Both the position numbers and the translations under genes were made by a program. The notes beneath the pieces were generated by a model. That model was not told the DNA's origin and searched no databases. It saw nothing but the letters and a program-made list of their open reading frames with translations. Shown here piece by piece: positions 17,926-27,442 of a stretch of 64,000 nucleotides of DNA. The DNA is from Sphingobium sp. B2D3C (GTDB lineage Bacteria; Pseudomonadota; Alphaproteobacteria; Sphingomonadales; Sphingomonadaceae). The stretch lies in the NCBI RefSeq assembly GCF_025961835.1, contig NZ_JAOQOK010000001.1, forward strand, positions 310,001-374,000, given 5' to 3'. Every line of letters begins with the position of its first letter. Position 1 is the first letter of the stretch.

Positions 17926-18920
17926 TGATAGCCCTCATGGCCAACCTTGCCCCGGAAGACCCAATAGGACCAGCCGGTATAAGCGAGGATGAGGGGGAGG
18001 GTGATCGCGACGCCGACCAGCATGAAGATCTGGCTCTTCTCAGGTGCGGCCGCATCCCAGATGGTGATCTGATCCGGCACGACATAGGGCCAGATGGTGA
18101 CGCCAAGACCCGCCATGCCGAGCAGGAACAGGGCCAGCGCCAGCAGGAACGGCATCAGTTCGCGCCGCGTCTTGAGCGCGTAGAACAGCGCGCCGGCGAC
18201 GATGGCGGTGAGGAGCGGCACCTGGCTGGCGAACAGGATGTTCGGCATTTCCAGCCAGCGGGCGCGATAATCGGACAGCAGCAGCAGATTATAGGCGCTC
18301 ACCGCACCCATGAACAGCAGCGTGGCGATCGCCGCCTTGAAGGCGAGCCGATAGGCATGCTCCTGCACCTCGCCCTCCAGCTTCCAGATCATCCAGCAGG
18401 CGCCGAGCAGGGCATAGCCGGCGACCACGCCGGCGCCGGTGAGCAGGGTATAGGGCGTCAGCCAGTCCCACCAGCTGCCATCATAGGATCGCCCGGTGAC
18501 GTCGATGCCCTGCAGCAGTGCGCCCAGGATCATGCCTTGCGCCAGCGCGGCGACCACCGAGCCGCCGAAGAAGCACATGTCCCACAAGGCGCGGTGGCCC
18601 GGATCGCGCCAGCGGAACTCGAAGGCGACGCCGCGAAAGACCAGCCCCAGCAGCATGGCGATGACCAGCGGGTAGGTGGCCGGCAGAATGATCGCATAAG
18701 CCAGCGGGAAGGCGGCCATCAGGCCACCGCCGCCGAGCACCAGCCAGGTCTCGTTGCCATCCCACACCGGCGCCACGGAGTTCATCGCGCGATTGCGCCC
18801 ATGGCCGACCGTGATGGTGGGGAACAGGATGCCGATCCCCAGATCGAACCCGTCCATCACCACATAAGCGAAGACGGCGAAGGCGATGATGAACGCCCAG
18901 ATGACCGTGAGATCGATCAT
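17922..18920 (-). CDS. cydB: Cytochrome bd ubiquinol oxidase subunit II (CioB type)
   Basis: A 332-residue inner-membrane protein with about eight or nine hydrophobic helices. The N-terminus [29 protein letters not shown] and the downstream [24 protein letters not shown] are signature segments of CydB. It forms the quinol oxidase with CydA, reducing O2 to water without proton pumping. Its ATG overlaps the cydA stop by four bases, and its own stop overlaps the DUF2474 start. No CydCD assembly transporter genes are adjacent. Confidence 0.95.
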   Translation of the reverse strand: MIDLTVIWAFIIAFAVFAYVVMDGFDLGIGILFPTITVGHGRNRAMNSVAPVWDGNETWLVLGGGGLMAAFPLAYAIILPATYPLVIAMLLGLVFRGVAFEFRWRDPGHRALWDMCFFGGSVVAALAQGMILGALLQGIDVTGRSYDGSWWDWLTPYTLLTGAGVVAGYALLGACWMIWKLEGEVQEHAYRLAFKAAIATLLFMGAVSAYNLLLLSDYRARWLEMPNILFASQVPLLTAIVAGALFYALKTRRELMPFLLALALFLLGMAGLGVTIWPYVVPDQITIWDAAAPEKSQIFMLVGVAITLPLILAYTGWSYWVFRGKVGHEGYH

Positions 18921-20371
18921 GAGTCGGCCCTCCCCTCAACTGTCGGCTGAACTGGCGACGTCGACCTGGGGTCCCCTTGCGCCGGGCCGGGTGTGATCCC
19001 GGCGGTGCGGATCGGACCGCGTTCGGTCTCCTCCACGCCTGTCTCGCCCGGGTGCGGCGGCATGTTCATGAGCCGCAGGATATACCAGGTGCCTGCGCCG
19101 AACACCGCGAAGTAAATGACCACGAAGGCCAGCAGCGAGGCGGCGACGGCCGGCGCGGCGAGCGGCGAGGCCGCATCGGCAGTGCGGAGCAGGCCATAGA
19201 TCACATAAGGCTGGCGGCCGACTTCGGTCGTCACCCAGCCGGCGATGACGGCGACGAAGCCCGCCGGCCCCATGACCAGCGCGAAGCGGTGGAGCAGCGA
19301 CCAGTCGTACAGGCCCTTGCGCCACCGCGCCAACAGGCTGGTCATGCCCAGCGCGAGCATGAGCATGCCCAGCCCCACCATGATGCGGAAGGACCAGAAA
19401 ACGACGCCGACCGGCGGGCGCTCGTCAACGGGAATGGTCTTGAGGCCCTCGATCGGGGCGTGGATGTCGTGTTCCAGGATGAGGGAGGTTATGCCGGGAA
19501 GTTTCACGGCATAATCGACCCGCTCTTCCTTGGCGTTCGGCACGCCGAAGAGGATGAACGGCGCGCCATCCGGATAGCTCTCATAATGGCCCTCCATGGC
19601 GAGCACCTTGGGCCGCTGATGCTCCCAGCTGTTCAGCCCGTGCATGTCGCCGACGAAAATCTGGATGGGCGCGACCAGCGCGATCATCCACATGGCCATG
19701 GAGAACATCTTGCGCGCATGGGCGTTGGCGCGATCGCGCAGCAGATGCCAGGCGCCGACCGCGCCGACGACCAGCGCCGTGGTGAGATAGGCAGCGGTCA
19801 CGGTGTGGACGAGGCGATAGGGGAAGCTGGGATTGAAGATGATCGGCAGCCAGCTGTCACCCGGCAGGAACTGGCCGTTCGCGCCCAAGATGTGGCCTTG
19901 CGGGGTCTGCATCCAGCTGTTGACCGAGAGAATCCAGAAGGCCGAGACGAACGTGCCGATGGCAACCATCAACGTCGCGAAGAAATGCAGCTTCTTGCCG
20001 ACGCGGTTCATGCCGAACAGCATGACGCCGAGGAAGCCTGCCTCCAGAAAGAAGGCGGTGAGGACTTCATAGGCCATCAGCGGCCCGATGACCGGCCCGG
20101 CGACATCCGAGAAGACCGACCAGTTGGTGCCGAACTGGTAGGACATGACGATGCCCGAGACGACGCCCATCGCAAAGACGATGGCGAAGATCTTCAGCCA
20201 GTAGCGGAACAGGTCGATGTAGACCGACTTGCCCGTCTTGAGCCACAGCCCTTCGAGAACGGCAAGATAGCTGGCCAGGCCGATCGAGAAGGCCGGAAAG
20301 ATGAAGTGAAAGCTCACCGTGAAAGCGAACTGGATACGCGCCAGCAGGAGAGCGTCGGCCTCCGCGAACAT
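18917..20371 (-). CDS. cydA: Cytochrome bd ubiquinol oxidase subunit I (CioA type)
   Basis: Subunit I, 484 residues, holds haems b558, b595 and d and the quinol site. Seen are the N-terminal RIQFAFTVSFHFIFPAFSIGLASYL with the conserved His22, and the GWVTTEVGRQPYVIYG motif. It is shorter than E. coli CydA (about 520), consistent with the short Q-loop of the cyanide-insensitive (Cio) branch. It would serve respiration at low oxygen or when the bc1/cytochrome c branch is blocked; that branch is also present here as petABC. The promoter region 20372-20550 shows no clear FNR or ANR box. Confidence 0.95.
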   Translation of the reverse strand: MFAEADALLLARIQFAFTVSFHFIFPAFSIGLASYLAVLEGLWLKTGKSVYIDLFRYWLKIFAIVFAMGVVSGIVMSYQFGTNWSVFSDVAGPVIGPLMAYEVLTAFFLEAGFLGVMLFGMNRVGKKLHFFATLMVAIGTFVSAFWILSVNSWMQTPQGHILGANGQFLPGDSWLPIIFNPSFPYRLVHTVTAAYLTTALVVGAVGAWHLLRDRANAHARKMFSMAMWMIALVAPIQIFVGDMHGLNSWEHQRPKVLAMEGHYESYPDGAPFILFGVPNAKEERVDYAVKLPGITSLILEHDIHAPIEGLKTIPVDERPPVGVVFWSFRIMVGLGMLMLALGMTSLLARWRKGLYDWSLLHRFALVMGPAGFVAVIAGWVTTEVGRQPYVIYGLLRTADAASPLAAPAVAASLLAFVVIYFAVFGAGTWYILRLMNMPPHPGETGVEETERGPIRTAGITPGPAQGDPRSTSPVQPTVEGRADS

Positions 20372-20550
20372 AGCACTGGTCCCTATATGGTTCCCATGGT
20401 CGACGGCTCGTGGCGCGTCGATGGGCCGGTCCTACCAGTCTGACGCTGGAGATTGAAGGGTTGCTCGGAACTCTCCGGCAGCGTTGCCCGGAAGCCACAG
20501 TTTTTGTTCTGGAATCTTGGGCCGGGTGACACAGCGCTCAGGAATGAAGA

Positions 20551-20582
20551 AGGCCGCGACCAGCATGAGCTGGCCGCGGCCT
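20551..20582 (-). terminator. Terminator of the second TonB receptor gene
   Basis: AGGCCGCG (20551-20558) pairs with CGCGGCCT (20575-20582), with an inner CCAGC/GCTGG stem and ATGA loop. On the minus strand it is followed by the pyrimidine-rich TTCTTCATTCC. It lies 24 bases after the receptor stop. Confidence 0.65.
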
Positions 20583-20606
20583 CCGTTTAAATCGTCGTGA
20601 GAAAGA

Positions 20607-23210
20607 TCAGAACTTCTTCTTCACGCTCACAGCCCATTCGCGCGGACGACCGGGCTGGCCATTGGAGTAACCCTGGCCACCGACCGTCTGGTCATAGATG
20701 GTCAGCAGATAATATTCGTCGAGCAGGTTGGTCACTTCGAGCGAGACATCGAGATCCTCATCCGCATTACGCCAGGTCAGACGAGCGTTTGCCACGCCAT
20801 AGGCGTCGATGCGGTTACTCGAGCGGTTGGCAGAAACCGTATAGACCTTGCTCTGGTACGAGGCGTCGATGCGCGGCGTCAGCGAACCAGAATTACCCAG
20901 ATCAATGCGATACTGCGCGCCGATGCTCCACTTCCACTTGGGCGTGTAAGGCGCATAATCGCCAAACTGCGGGCCGTTGAGGTTGGTCGGCCCACCGACG
21001 GCCACCGTGGAGGTGCCGGACGTGTAGGTCCCGAACTTCTTGTAGTCGAAGTCGATGTAGCTCAGCGATCCATCAAGCGTCATGCCTTCGACCGGGCGGA
21101 TGGTGATCTCCGCTTCCAAGCCCTTGATGTCGGCATCGCCGGCGTTGACGGGAAGCGCGCAAGGCGCACCGAAGCCAGCGCCGGTGATCGCCGTGCAATT
21201 GCTGAGGGTAAGCTGGATACCCTTATACTTGCTAAGGAAAGCCGCCACGTTGAAGCGCACCATGCGATCGAAAAGATCGGTCTTGAACCCAAGCTCGTAC
21301 GCGCTCAGCGTTTCCGGCCCGAAGGACAGGGCCTGCTGGACGAAGAACGGACGGGGATTCACGCCGCCCCCTTTGAACCCGGTCGAGAACTGGGCGTAGG
21401 CCATGATGTCCGGCGTAAAGGCATATTGCACGTTGGCGCGATAGTCGACGCGATTTCCGCTATACTTGCCCACGGTGCCGTTCAGCGGCAACACGCCGTT
21501 CGCCGCAAGCGAGGTCGCATCCAGATAAGGCCGCTGGCGGACATAGGTGTAGGTCTTGGACTCCTCGGTGTAGCGAATGCCGCCTGTCAGGGTCAGCTGT
21601 TCGACCGGGTTCCACGATAGGTGAGCAAACACAGCCTTGCTGTCTGCGTCTACCGGATCGCTCTGCTGGAACTGCAGGCCAGAGGAGCGCAGGTCCTGGA
21701 AGGATGTGTAGACCGACTTCTGGTCGCTGTAATAGCCGCCCAGGGTGAAGTTGATCTGGTCGTTGACCTTTCCGTTCAGGCGCAGTTCCTGGCTGAAGAA
21801 GCGGAAAGTCAGCGGGCCATAGCCGAGGCTGTGGGCCATCGGCGACACGTCGTTGTCGTTGGAGAAGTTGGACGTGTATTCGCGATAGGCGGTGATCGAG
21901 TTAAGCTGGAAATTTGGCGAGATTTCCCAGTCGATCTGTCCGGAGAGACCCCAACCCTTGAAACGCACGCGTCCGTCGCCAGAGGCGGCGCGATAGGTGA
22001 GCGGCTGACCCCCGACGAGGATCGGCTGGCCGTTCTGACCGATCGCGGTGTCCGCGGGCATGTCATAGGTCGCGAAGTTGCAGTAATTGCCGCAGATGAA
22101 GCGGTTGTCATAGGCCAACTGGTTGGCATTGGCGGTATTGCCGATCGGGAACGGGTTGATGTCCCGCTGTGCGGAGGCGGTCGCATAGTTCTGCGCCGGT
22201 GAGGAGCCGGGCGCCGGGGTCAGCGGCAGCGGGTAGCGCGGCGAGGCCACCGTGCCATCCGGATAAGTGCGCAGCAGCAGCACCGAGCCGGCCGCGACGC
22301 GATCGTCGTCGGTGTAGTCGCCGATAATATTGATATCGATCGTGTCGCTGGGGCGCAGGCGCAGTTGCGCGCGCGCTGCGATGTAGTTGACCTCTCCTTC
22401 CTTGGCGAGCACGCAGTCCGGACGATTGGTGCGCGCGGGCACACCGCCGACGGGATTGATCAGCTGCGGAGCGCGGGTGGGATTGGCTGCGGTGGCGAAG
22501 GCCGGCGTGAAGGTCGCCGTGCCGCCAGCGGGATACATACAGCCAAAGTCGAGCCGATCGACATAGCCTTCCTGCTTCTTGGCGACGCCGGCAATGCGCA
22601 TGTCAACGCCCTGTGCCAGATTGAAGTCGGCACTGCCGCGCAGATCGATGCGGTTGCGGCTGCCATAGGCTGCGGCGACATAGCCGGTGTTCGTGCCTTC
22701 CGGCTTCTGCGAATAGAGCTTCACCGCGCCGCCGATGGAGTTACGGCCGGCCAGCGTGCCCTGCGGGCCGCGCAGCACTTCCACCCGATCGAGGTCGAGC
22801 AGATCGAGGATCGAGCCGGTCAGCGTGGCGTAATAGACGTCGTCCACATAGAAACCGACGCCCGGTTCGACCGCCGGGTTGAAATCGAATTGTCCGACAC
22901 CGCGGATATTGGCGCCGAGCGATGGGCCAAAGGCAGCGCCCTGTGGCTTCAGTGTCACAGAGGGGGCCTGGTTGGCGACCTGGCTGATATCGGTCTGGCT
23001 GCGTGCCTCCAGCATCGCCGCATTCACCGCGGTGATGGCGATAGGCGTATCCTGCAGATTTTGCTCGCGAAACTGTGCGGTAACGATGATGTCGCCGTCG
23101 CTCGCGGCCTGCGTATTGCCCGCCTGCGGCGCAGCATCCTGAGCAAAAGCATTGGTCGACGAGATCAGCGCGATCGCGGACGACAAGAGCGCAAAACGGA
23201 ACTTTCTCAT
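20607..23210 (-). CDS. TonB-dependent receptor (867 residues)
   Basis: Outer-membrane transporter with a signal peptide (MRKFRFALLSSAIALISSTNAFAQ). The TonB box region is GDIIVTAQFREQ, followed by a plug with TPIAITAVNAAML, ANIRGVGQF and the DRVEVLRGPQGTLAGRNSIGGAV signature, then a barrel ending REWAVSVKKKF. GGGAG precedes the ATG. This FecA/CirA-like subclass is greatly expanded in sphingomonads and often linked to aromatic, terpenoid or steroid uptake rather than iron. It diverges from an AraC regulator, and the carboxylesterase and carotenoid oxygenase genes follow, suggesting that it imports the compound they process. The substrate is not known. Confidence 0.93.
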   Translation of the reverse strand: MRKFRFALLSSAIALISSTNAFAQDAAPQAGNTQAASDGDIIVTAQFREQNLQDTPIAITAVNAAMLEARSQTDISQVANQAPSVTLKPQGAAFGPSLGANIRGVGQFDFNPAVEPGVGFYVDDVYYATLTGSILDLLDLDRVEVLRGPQGTLAGRNSIGGAVKLYSQKPEGTNTGYVAAAYGSRNRIDLRGSADFNLAQGVDMRIAGVAKKQEGYVDRLDFGCMYPAGGTATFTPAFATAANPTRAPQLINPVGGVPARTNRPDCVLAKEGEVNYIAARAQLRLRPSDTIDINIIGDYTDDDRVAAGSVLLLRTYPDGTVASPRYPLPLTPAPGSSPAQNYATASAQRDINPFPIGNTANANQLAYDNRFICGNYCNFATYDMPADTAIGQNGQPILVGGQPLTYRAASGDGRVRFKGWGLSGQIDWEISPNFQLNSITAYREYTSNFSNDNDVSPMAHSLGYGPLTFRFFSQELRLNGKVNDQINFTLGGYYSDQKSVYTSFQDLRSSGLQFQQSDPVDADSKAVFAHLSWNPVEQLTLTGGIRYTEESKTYTYVRQRPYLDATSLAANGVLPLNGTVGKYSGNRVDYRANVQYAFTPDIMAYAQFSTGFKGGGVNPRPFFVQQALSFGPETLSAYELGFKTDLFDRMVRFNVAAFLSKYKGIQLTLSNCTAITGAGFGAPCALPVNAGDADIKGLEAEITIRPVEGMTLDGSLSYIDFDYKKFGTYTSGTSTVAVGGPTNLNGPQFGDYAPYTPKWKWSIGAQYRIDLGNSGSLTPRIDASYQSKVYTVSANRSSNRIDAYGVANARLTWRNADEDLDVSLEVTNLLDEYYLLTIYDQTVGGQGYSNGQPGRPREWAVSVKKKF

Positions 23211-23542
23211 GACATCTCCCCTGTGTGTAATTTATTTTGTCCTACTATAATTGGGATATCTAAGGATGCGAAGCGCAAAATCGGGACTGGCCGTTTCTTT
23301 CTTCCGACCGGTCGAGGGCCCTGATCAGGCAGACCGCCGCCAAATTACGGCAGGCAAAGGCATTTGCCTTCTCCAATGGTGCACCCGGACTTGTTTCATG
23401 ATGCACGGAAGCAACAGTGGCTGCACTGTAAGCGGCTTGACTTGGAAGCGGTCTCACGAAACAATCTCTCGCAAAGAGATAATGCGGGCGGCCGGTCCTA
23501 AGAAGGATGCGAGCGGCCCGGACATGAGGACGGGAGAGGGCA
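23211..23542. other. Divergent control region between TonB receptor and AraC gene
   Basis: These 332 bases hold no convincing gene. They contain the receptor promoter candidate at 23244-23272 (minus), a small dyad ATCTCT-N5-AGAGAT (23464-23480) about 60 bases before the regulator start, and the ribosome binding site GGGAGAGGG (23532-23540) of the AraC gene. An AraC-type operator is expected here, but no clear direct repeat was recognised. Confidence 0.5.
23244..23272 (-). promoter_or_regulatory. Candidate promoter of the second TonB receptor
   Basis: Read on the minus strand: TTCGCA, 17 bases, TATAGT. The -10 box matches the consensus at five of six positions and the spacing is ideal. The predicted start would be about 27 bases before the ATG. 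Confidence 0.45.
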
Positions 23543-24547
23543 GTGGGCGCAGCGCGCAGAGTCTCGACTGAGGACATCCCAGACCGCGACCGGCTGGGGT
23601 TCTGGAATGCCGGCGCCGCGGCTATCGGCGGGGTAGAAGCCGACCGGATCGAGGACCACGTTTTTCAGGGCGTCGTCGTCCGGCGGGCGCTCGGCGATAC
23701 CAAAGTGTTTCGGCTCGACACATCCCCGCATCGCGCGGCGTGGACGCGGCGCCTGATTGCCGCAGGTGAAGGCGATCCGCATGTCCGCATCTGGTTTCAG
23801 CACCGCGGCTCGACAATCGTCTCGACCCGCCATGGCGAACATATCGTGCGGGCCGGGCAATGGTCTGTGAGCGACGGGCGATATCCCTATGTGGCGACGC
23901 ATCTGGAAGCCTCGCGCAAGCTGGCGCTGCAACTACCGCTCGGCCGGCTGGCGCGCCATGAGCAGGACGCAATTGCCCGACTGCCCGGTGCGCTGCAGGT
24001 CGGGGGCGGTATCGCACGGATGCTGCAGGCCTGCCTGCATAGCGCGATTACCACCACCGCCGAGACGGACGACCGGCTCGATGCCGATCTTGGCGAGACG
24101 ATGGTCGATTTCATGCGCATGCTGCTGCACGAGCAGCGGCTGGGCAGCGACGTGGCGCCGATGCGCGAACTCACCCAGGACCGCATCCGTGCGTTTGTGC
24201 GGCGGAACGTCGGCAATCCCGCTTTGTCCGTGGATATGATCGCCCAGGCGATGAAGTGCTCGAAGCGCTATGTGCACAAGGTCTTCAATGGCGATGAGAC
24301 GATCAGCGAGTATATCTGGGGAACGCGGCTTGAAAGCTGCCGCGCCGCGCTGGCGTCGCCCAAGGCGGCGCAGACGACGCTGACGCAGATCGCCTTCGAG
24401 AACGGCTTTAGCAGTTCCGCGCATTTCAGCCGCGCCTTCCGGGAAAAATTCGGCACCGCCCCCAAGGCGTACCGCGCGCAGATGCTGGATGCCGGTTCAC
24501 GCACGGACAAAACGCGCAGGTCCGCCCCGACAAGCGCGGGGACGTGA
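23543..24547 (+). CDS. AraC-family transcriptional regulator
   Basis: A 334-residue activator-type regulator. GTG 23543 follows GGGAGAGGG. The N-terminal sensing domain (about 20-190) is of the AraC-binding-like type with FRLDTSPHRAAWTRR and HGEHIVRAGQWSVSDGRYPY. The C-terminal domain has two helix-turn-helix motifs: NPALSVDMIAQAMKCSKRYVHKVF, and LTQIAFENGFSSSAHFSRAFREKFGTAPKAYR, which is the classic AraC signature. It is divergent from the TonB receptor and co-directional with the DUF8021-like gene 38 bases away. It probably controls both in response to the imported compound or a product of it. Confidence 0.92.
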   Translation: MGAARRVSTEDIPDRDRLGFWNAGAAAIGGVEADRIEDHVFQGVVVRRALGDTKVFRLDTSPHRAAWTRRLIAAGEGDPHVRIWFQHRGSTIVSTRHGEHIVRAGQWSVSDGRYPYVATHLEASRKLALQLPLGRLARHEQDAIARLPGALQVGGGIARMLQACLHSAITTTAETDDRLDADLGETMVDFMRMLLHEQRLGSDVAPMRELTQDRIRAFVRRNVGNPALSVDMIAQAMKCSKRYVHKVFNGDETISEYIWGTRLESCRAALASPKAAQTTLTQIAFENGFSSSAHFSRAFREKFGTAPKAYRAQMLDAGSRTDKTRRSAPTSAGT

Positions 24548-24584
24548 CGATGCTAGGCTGACAGCCGATCGAGTGGAGGGTGTG

Positions 24585-25502
24585 ATGCGGTTGGTTCTGG
24601 CGCGTGTGGGAGCATTGATGATGATGGCGATGTCGAGTGGCGCGGTGCAGGCCGAGGCTGGCTGCGACAAAGCCTGCCTGGAAGAGATTATGGGGCAATA
24701 TCGGGCGGCCTATCTCGCCCATGATGTCTCGGCTGCGCCCTTTGCCGATCATGTGCGCTTCACGGAAAACAATATCGAGATGGCGTTTCCCGATGCGAGT
24801 TGGGATACTGTGACGGAGGAAGTCGGCACGGCGCTGACGCTCTCCGACCCGCAGACCGGGCAGGCCGCGGCGTTCATGGCCATCAACCAGAGCGAAATTC
24901 CCGGCTATCTCGCCGTCCGGCTGAAGATCGAGAACCGGAAGATTACCGAGGTCGAGCATATGCTCTCGACCAAGCGCAACCTGAGCTCGCCGCCGACGCC
25001 GTTTGCGGAGCCCAAGGATTTTGTGCGCCCCGCCGACCGTGCAACGCCGGTGCCTCAGGCGCGCCGCAACAGCCGTGAGGAATTGCTGAGCCTGGGCGAT
25101 GGCTATTTCCAGACGCTGGAGAATAACATCGGCGAAATCCGCAACACGCGCTTTGCGCCCGATGCGATCCGCTACGAAAACGGCATGATCTTCGGCGACA
25201 TCGAGAAGGATTTCCGACTGGGTCGCTATGCCTTCAACAATAAGGTCAGGCGGGTGCCGATCCTCGTCGATGAGGAGCGGGGCATTTCCTTGTTCCGCGG
25301 CTTCATCGATCACAAGGGCGTTCTGGCCGATTACACCCTGACCGACGGCACGCCGCGTCGATCCATCTTCCGTGAGCCGCATAGCTGGGCGCTGCTGGAA
25401 ATGTTCAAGATCCAGGGCGGCATGATTACCGGGGTGGAAGCCACGTTCATCACGGCGCCCTATAATGCGACCTCGCCCTGGGGGCCGGACAACGGGAAGT
25501 AG
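24585..25502 (+). CDS. Exported DUF8021-like protein
   Basis: A 305-residue protein with a signal peptide (MRLVLARVGALMMMAMSSGAVQAEA). ATG 24585 follows GTGGAGGGTG; longer in-frame starts lack a signal. The first half begins CDKACLEEIMGQYRAAYLAHD and VRFTENNIEM, features I associate with DUF8021. The second half (from NSREELLSLGDGYFQTLE) again has helix plus strand segments ending in VEATFITAPYNATSPWG. The layout suggests two SnoaL/NTF2-like units in tandem, but this is not certain. No catalytic residues are known. It probably acts in the periplasm on the same substrate as the neighbouring carboxylesterase and oxygenase. Confidence 0.6.
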   Translation: MRLVLARVGALMMMAMSSGAVQAEAGCDKACLEEIMGQYRAAYLAHDVSAAPFADHVRFTENNIEMAFPDASWDTVTEEVGTALTLSDPQTGQAAAFMAINQSEIPGYLAVRLKIENRKITEVEHMLSTKRNLSSPPTPFAEPKDFVRPADRATPVPQARRNSREELLSLGDGYFQTLENNIGEIRNTRFAPDAIRYENGMIFGDIEKDFRLGRYAFNNKVRRVPILVDEERGISLFRGFIDHKGVLADYTLTDGTPRRSIFREPHSWALLEMFKIQGGMITGVEATFITAPYNATSPWGPDNGK

Positions 25503-25532
25503 GCGCGGACCGAAGAGGCGTATCGAAGCATC

Positions 25533-25598
25533 GTATCGAAGGGCCGACCCTTCGATACGCCGCTTCGACAAGCTCAGCGGCTACTCAGGACGAACGGA
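25533..25598. repeat. REP-like palindromic element between convergent genes
   Basis: GTATCGAAGGG (25533-25543), CCGA, CCCTTCGATAC (25548-25558) is a perfect 11-base stem, followed by CCGCTTCGACAAGCTCAGCGG and ACTCAGGACGAACGG. This CTTCGACAAGCTCAG-type sequence is a well-known dispersed intergenic repeat in sphingomonads. Here it lies between converging genes and could end both transcripts. Confidence 0.75.
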
Positions 25599-25625
25599 GG
25601 GAATGTCCTTGCGGTCCCCGCGCGC

Positions 25626-27278
25626 CTAGCCTTCCACCAGATCGCCCATGATCTCGCGCGCGAGCTGGCCTGCGTCGGGCTCCACGCGGCAGGACTGATC
25701 GAACAGCATCGTCGCGCGGGTGCTCCGCTGATAGGCGGGCCAGTGCGGCAATCCGCTCGCCCGATCGTTGGGATCGCCATTGGTGGCGAAAGCGACCCAG
25801 GCGCTGCTCATCGTCGCCGCGAGCGTGAGCGGGGCGTCGCCTTCACCCAGCAGGGCTCGGGCGGACTGCGGCGTATTCAGAATGAACGGCGTTTCCATGG
25901 TGTGAAGGGCGCCCAGCTTCCCGCCGAGCGCGGGGCTCTGATAATCGAGCCGGTACATGAAGGCCGGCGCGCCTTCCTTGCGCTCGGCCTGCGCGATGAT
26001 CGGTGCCTGGATGGAATAGTCGCTGAACAACTGGAGGAAGAGCCGGCTCGGCGTGGCCTCGGGATAGGCCTGCCGGTAGCGGCTGAGGACTCTGCCGGTG
26101 CGGTCGCCGAGAAACGCCTGGGAGCGGGCCTCGAGGCCGGCCTCGTCCAGCGTGAAGGCGCCGGGATCATTGCCCCAGAAGAAGCTCATTTCCTGCGCGT
26201 TGCAGCCGATGAGCATCGGGATGGCGTTGGTGAGCGGCGCCGCGCGGGGCGAGAAGGGGTGTTGCGGGAGCAACAGCGGATCGAGCACCGGCGCGAAACA
26301 GGGCAGATGCGTGAAGTTGCGCGGCTTCAAATCGTCCGCCACCGCATGATAGCCTGCAAGCAGGGTCTGCACGGGCAGGGTGAGCAGGCTCTGCCAGTTG
26401 TCGCGCGGGATGTTCAGCCGGTGCAGGAGCCGGTCCGTCGCGGCCGCCGCACCGTCCCGCTCCATGAAGCGCAGCGCCGGGCCGCTCTGCACGCCGGCAC
26501 GGTGGATGAGGCCCTGTGCGGCGGGGCTGCTCATCAGGAAGCTGGTCTTCATTCCGCCGCCGGAGGTGCCGAACACCATGATGCGCGCCGGGTCGCCGCC
26601 GAAATTCTCGATATTGTCGCGGATCCAGCCGAGCGCGGCGATAATGTCCTGCATCCCTGCATTGCCGGCATGCGCGAATTCGTCGCTCTCCGTCAGGCCG
26701 GCGAGGTGGGTGTAGCCAAAGGCATTGAGGCGATGGTTGAGACTGACGAATACGACATCGCCGCCCGCAGCGAGCTTGCTGCCGTCCACCGCCGAGCCTG
26801 AGCCGCCATAGAAGAAGCCGCCATGCAGCGAGACCAGCACCGGGCGCTTGCGGCCATCGCGCAACCCGCTGGTCCAGATGTTCAGGAACAGGCAGTCCTC
26901 CGATTCCGGGAGCGGCGGGGGTGGGGGCGGCGCATTGGCCGGGCGCGGCAGTTGCGCAAGGATGACATAAGGCGGGCCGGGCGGCGGATTGGGGTTGGAT
27001 TGCGGCGCGCTGGCCCCGAATGCGAGCGCATCGGTAATGCCTGTCCAGGCCTCCGGCGCGACGGGCGGGCGGAAGCGCTCGGCCCGCGCATAGCGAATGC
27101 CGCGAAACGCCATCACATCGCCTTCGAGGCGGCCGCGCAGGCGCCCATATTGCGTGTCGGCAATCGGTTCGGATGATGTCATCGCAAAAGCCCTTGGCAG
27201 AATGATGGCGGGAGCGGTCGTCGCAGCAAAGACGGCTTTCAATGCCGTTCGTCTGCTGACGCCGGGGTGAGCGGGCAT
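25626..27278 (-). CDS. Tat-exported type B carboxylesterase
   Basis: A 550-residue carboxylesterase/para-nitrobenzyl-esterase-family hydrolase. The N-terminus SRRTALKAVFAATTAPAIILPRAFA is a twin-arginine signal (Arg9-Arg10), so the folded enzyme is exported. The oxyanion motif LHGGFFYGGSGS is at 151-162. The nucleophile is Ser239 in FGTSGGGMKT, which departs from the usual GESAGG. Acid and base candidates are in CNAQEMSFFWG and GALHTMETPF. A proline-rich stretch (about 96-124) precedes SEDCLFLNIWT. It probably hydrolyses an ester of the substrate taken up by the nearby TonB receptor. It diverges from the MarR gene. Confidence 0.88.
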   Translation of the reverse strand: MPAHPGVSRRTALKAVFAATTAPAIILPRAFAMTSSEPIADTQYGRLRGRLEGDVMAFRGIRYARAERFRPPVAPEAWTGITDALAFGASAPQSNPNPPPGPPYVILAQLPRPANAPPPPPPLPESEDCLFLNIWTSGLRDGRKRPVLVSLHGGFFYGGSGSAVDGSKLAAGGDVVFVSLNHRLNAFGYTHLAGLTESDEFAHAGNAGMQDIIAALGWIRDNIENFGGDPARIMVFGTSGGGMKTSFLMSSPAAQGLIHRAGVQSGPALRFMERDGAAAATDRLLHRLNIPRDNWQSLLTLPVQTLLAGYHAVADDLKPRNFTHLPCFAPVLDPLLLPQHPFSPRAAPLTNAIPMLIGCNAQEMSFFWGNDPGAFTLDEAGLEARSQAFLGDRTGRVLSRYRQAYPEATPSRLFLQLFSDYSIQAPIIAQAERKEGAPAFMYRLDYQSPALGGKLGALHTMETPFILNTPQSARALLGEGDAPLTLAATMSSAWVAFATNGDPNDRASGLPHWPAYQRSTRATMLFDQSCRVEPDAGQLAREIMGDLVEG

Positions 27279-27316
27279 GGCAGGCTCCTCTGGTTCGCCT
27301 CATTCTAGGAAGTCCG

Positions 27317-27337
27317 GTCCGCTCGCAATTTGCGGAC
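27317..27337. promoter_or_regulatory. Candidate MarR operator
   Basis: GTCCGC-N9-GCGGAC with an inner perfect CGCAA-T-TTGCG palindrome, in the 164-base gap between the divergent carboxylesterase and MarR genes. MarR-type repressors often bind such 16-20 base dyads in their own divergent promoter. Binding is inferred only from place and symmetry. Confidence 0.35.
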
Positions 27338-27442
27338 AGGGAACTCTTGTTCGTCTGCCGGTGAACTGGGCTGCCGAAGATGGCCGGCGCGCGCGCATGA
27401 GGGTCGACAGGGCGCATCGCCCGCGCCAAGGCTGGAGCGGAC

